From NCBI RefSeq assembly GCF_021390435.2, contig NZ_JAJVCN010000001.1:3658001-3722000 (forward strand): a DNA stretch of 64,000 nucleotides. The letters run 5' to 3'. Below the pieces are notes generated by a model. It was given only the letters and a program-made list of their open reading frames with translations, was not told where the DNA came from and did no database searches. The stretch comes from Kibdelosporangium philippinense (GTDB lineage: Bacteria > Actinomycetota > Actinomycetes > Mycobacteriales > Pseudonocardiaceae). Positions within the stretch are counted from its first letter, which is position 1. Each line of letters opens with the position of its first letter. Made by a program: the position numbers and the translations under genes. This document shows, in pieces, positions 61,880-64,000 of the stretch.

Positions 61880-62961
61880 TCATAGGGAAAGGCCGGTGTG
61901 GTCGAGGAAGTTGAAGCACAGTTGGTAGCTGCTGCCGACGCGTTCCAGGCCGGTCTGCGCGGCGGTGTGGGCTTCGTCGAGGGTGTCGGGGCACAAGTTG
62001 GCCAGTTCGCGTGCTTTGACGTTGCCCCATACCGTTTCCATCGGGTTGAGGTCGGGGGCGTAGCCGGGCAACGGTTCCACGTGCAGCCAGTGTCGTTGGG
62101 TGGTCAGCCATGCCTTCATGTCGTTCGATCGGTGGGCGGGCAGGCCGTCCCAGATCAGGGTGACTTTCTGGCCGTCGAGGTGCTCGTGCAGAGCGGTGAG
62201 GAACTCGATCAGCGAGGCGGTGTTGTAGGCGCCTTCTTTGATGCCGAACACGAACACCGCCTCGCTGCGGTCGGGTCGGTAGGCCAGCGCGCCGGACATC
62301 GACAGGCGTTTCCAGGAGAACCGGTGGGTCAGCACCGGGGTCTGGCCGCGTGGCGCCCAGGTGGCCCGGACTACGGGCAGCAGGGAGAATCCGGACTCGT
62401 CCTGGAAGCAGATCCAGGCCCCTCGGCGCCGGGCGCTTTTTTTATGCGTGGCCACTCCTTTTTCACCCACCTGTCGATGGCCTCCTGGTCGCGTTCGGTG
62501 GCGCGGCGGGCGGGACGCTGCCTGCTCCAGCCCAGCCGCTCGCGCAGGATCGTCCAGGTCTGGGTTTGCGAGTACCGCACCCCGGTGACCTTCTCGATCA
62601 CCTTGGCCACCCGCGCCAGCGTCCACATGTCGGTCGGGAATCCGTTCGCCTTCGGCCCCTGCGCCAGCGCGCCTGCCACCGCGGCTACCTGCTCATCGGT
62701 CAGCTTACGCAGCCGCCCGGCACGGCCAGCCCCGGCCAATGCCTGCCGTCCGCCGGTCGACCACGCCCGGTGCCACCGTGAAGCGGTCTGCGCCGAGACT
62801 CCCAACTCCACCACCACATCGACCTGCCGCTTGCCGCGATCGAACATCTCCGCAGCCCGCATCCGGCGTTCCCGCAACGCCTCAAAATCACGGCGGGCAG
62901 CTACTTTCTTGCCGCTCCGGGCTTTCCGACGCTGGCCGGCCGATCGTGACGGTTCTGGCAT
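61880..62961 (-). CDS. IS630 family transposase made by -1 frameshifting
   Basis: The first frame (62961-62371) starts MPEPSRSAGQRRKAR. It contains HTH units (VVVELGVSAQTASRWHRAW; WTLARVAKVIEKVTGVRYS) and reaches EWPRIKK. The second frame (ending 61880) supplies KSARRRGAWICFQDESGFSLLP (first Asp), VTLIWDGLPAHRS (second Asp) and YAPDLNPMETVWGNVK (Glu), ending FLDHTGLSL. The join at A AAA AAA (plus-strand 62437-62443) is a textbook -1 slippery heptamer and gives ...RIKKSARRRG without a gap. The full product is about 360 residues, as usual for IS630. Confidence 0.88.
62437..62443 (-). promoter_or_regulatory. Programmed -1 frameshift site (A7)
   Basis: In the upstream frame the codons are ATA AAA AAA GCG; slipping back one base on A AAA AAA gives AAA AAA AGC and enters the catalytic frame. 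This is a sequence prediction. Confidence 0.65.
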
Positions 62962-63294
62962 ACCACGATTGTCCTACCAGGCAAGGCGAATCACCCGCAA
63001 CGACTCACCCTATTACCGAAAGATCTTTAAGTGCTCAGAAGTTTCTTGCTCTTCCAATCACCAGCATTCGCAGCGGCAGCCTCGACTCTGCTACGGGAGC
63101 TGATCGCCGACGGGCACCCGGCACGAAGCACATCGACTGGATCCCGGGGCAAGTGTCCGGCTGACCGACTGTGCGAACTCACCAAGCACTTGATGCTGAC
63201 GCTGCTAACGTCGCACACGTTTCAGCAGCCACATACGGCGAGCCAGGGCTGATACCAGGCCTGACTCGTGGTCTCCGCCAGTCGACCATGAGGG

Positions 63295-63641
63295 ATGCGC
63301 AGGATGTCGAATAGCGCTGTCACGCCACGAATCGGAGCCCGTGTGTTGCTACTCGACGCGGACGACCGAATGCTGCTCATCCACGCCTTGGATCCGACCA
63401 ACCCCAGCCACCACTGGTGGGAACTGCCAGGCGGCGGCGTCGATGACGGTGAAAGCCTTCGCGAGGCGGCGTGCCGAGAGGTCGCTGAGGAAACCGGGAT
63501 CGTGTTGCGGGATGTGGGACGTGAGTTGTGGGTGCGGGAATCTCGTTTCCGGTACAAGGAACGGGATCACCATCGTATCGACCATGTCTTTCTCGGCCGG
63601 GTGTCCAGTGCCGCGCCACAGGTGGCACTGAAACCGACCGA
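63295..63641 (+). CDS. NUDIX hydrolase, C-terminus truncated by IS5
   Basis: It starts at ATG 63295 or ATG 63304 (MSNSAVTPRIGARVLLLD). The full Nudix box GGGVDDGESLREAACREVAEETGI is present near residues 47-70, so the metal-binding site is complete. NUDIX enzymes cleave X-linked nucleoside diphosphates; the substrate is unknown. Native sequence ends at ALKPTE, and the reading then runs 12 codons into the inserted IS5-type element (SVIHEGYQPSR). About 30-40 C-terminal residues seem to be missing compared with the usual 150-170. Confidence 0.85.
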
Positions 63642-64000
63642 GAGCGTTATTCATGAGGGTTACCAGCCGAGTCGATAGAACTCGAGCGATGTGATGATCC
63701 GGATGATGTTGGGGAGCTCGGAAAGGCGTCCTCGATAGCCGGTCGCAATCATCTTCCAGTTCTTGATATGCGCGATACATCGCTCGACGGCGGATCGAAG
63801 TGAGGAGATGAATTTATTGTTCACCTTGTCGCCAGCCGAGAGCTCGCCGCCCTTTGGCTTTTTGCGAGGCGTAATCGTGTGAGTGCCCTGATAGGCAGGG
63901 TCACCGATGACTGAGGTCTCGGCCAGAAGATCTTCCCAGTCACACTCGGCGAACGCTTTCCGGTCATGCATCGAGCCAGGCAGAGGGGCGGATATTCCCA
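63642..64000 (-). mobile_element. IS5-type element, partial at window edge
   Basis: The end begins GAGCGTTATTCATGAGGG (63642), similar to the termini of the IS5-type element at 28969, and it cuts the NUDIX gene. The other end is outside the window. Confidence 0.8.
63660..64000 (-). CDS. IS5-family transposase, C-terminal part (start outside window)
   Basis: The frame is open to the window edge (…ISAPLPGSMHDRKAF). It contains the second Asp region SVIGDPAYQGTHTITPRKK and the glutamate in LRSAVERCIAHIKNWKMI, ending SLEFYRLGW. It is related to the transposase at 29128 (shared RxxxERxxAHxKNWK), but distinct. An identical C-terminal end is found as a remnant at 59777. Confidence 0.85.
   Translation of the reverse strand, partial: GISAPLPGSMHDRKAFAECDWEDLLAETSVIGDPAYQGTHTITPRKKPKGGELSAGDKVNNKFISSLRSAVERCIAHIKNWKMIATGYRGRLSELPNIIRIITSLEFYRLGW

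Larger units (their letters stand above)
61851..63027 (-). mobile_element. IS630-family element, complete
   Basis: Imperfect terminal repeats (AAGACCTTTCGGTAT and AAGATCTTTCGGTAA) with a TA duplication (61849-61850 and 63028-63029), the hallmark of IS630. The transposase is encoded in two overlapping frames joined by a slippery site. Confidence 0.88.

Noticed and set aside
63028..63294. Short open frames between IS630 and the NUDIX gene
   Set aside because: No ribosome site, no recognisable motif and both strands equally open; treated as non-coding debris.

Overview
This window is high-GC actinobacterial DNA. The family is probably Pseudonocardiaceae or a close relative. That is inference, from two very large LuxR-type (LAL) regulators, a DprE2-like arabinan-pathway reductase, a type VII-secretion-style giant gene locus and the codon bias. 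I saw no tRNA, rRNA or CRISPR array. All calls were made by reading the sequence; no alignment or database search was run.

Region 1 (1-14.2 kb) is ordinary chromosome. A four-gene chain with 4-nt stop/start overlaps holds a DUF2993/LmeA-like protein cut by the window edge, a Baeyer-Villiger-type flavin monooxygenase, an aldehyde dehydrogenase and a DAO-family FAD oxidoreductase. It is followed by a DUF305 lipoprotein, a divergent DprE2-like reductase, a DUF1015 protein, two tandem paralogous LAL regulators and an unknown helical protein.

Region 2 (14.2-24.7 kb) is a pile of insertion sequences: IS701, then an IS1380 copy split by an IS110 element, a broken integrase, IS30, another IS1380 and an ISL3. 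The IS110 is unusually readable. Its two CT core dinucleotides, a predicted bridge RNA, and the target and donor guide segments matching its insertion site and its own ends can all be seen.

Region 3 (24.7-28.5 kb) is a small cargo: a flavin/NAD-binding protein divergent from a CaiB-type CoA transferase, with IstB debris on both sides.

Region 4 (28.7-48.7 kb) is a nest of mobile elements that can be taken apart layer by layer. An IS21-family element (IS21-A) abuts a truncated group II intron. Its istB is cut by an IS5-type element and by a recombinase-in-trio (RIT) element. Its istA is cut by a DDE/ATPase/zinc-ribbon transposon with 25-bp ends and an exact 8-bp target duplication. That transposon's transposase gene is itself cut by a second IS21 and a second RIT element. 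The intron reverse transcriptase is separately split by a serine-recombinase element, and an IS3 orfA remnant follows.

Region 5 (48.8-57.8 kb) is a type VII-secretion-like operon on the minus strand. It holds a frameshifted YbaB-like gene, a WXG100-like gene with a long poly-glycine run, and a 2,662-residue protein. That protein has an N-terminal helical/membrane module, a long low-complexity linker, a 'lonely Cys'-like domain, five tandem repeats of about 98 residues, an OTU-type cysteine protease-like domain and a disordered repeat-rich tail.

Region 6 (58.1-64 kb) is again insertion sequences: an intact IS1380 inverted relative to the first copy, IS5 fragments, a second IS701, an IS630 with a canonical -1 frameshift site, a truncated NUDIX gene, and an IS5-type element running off the edge.
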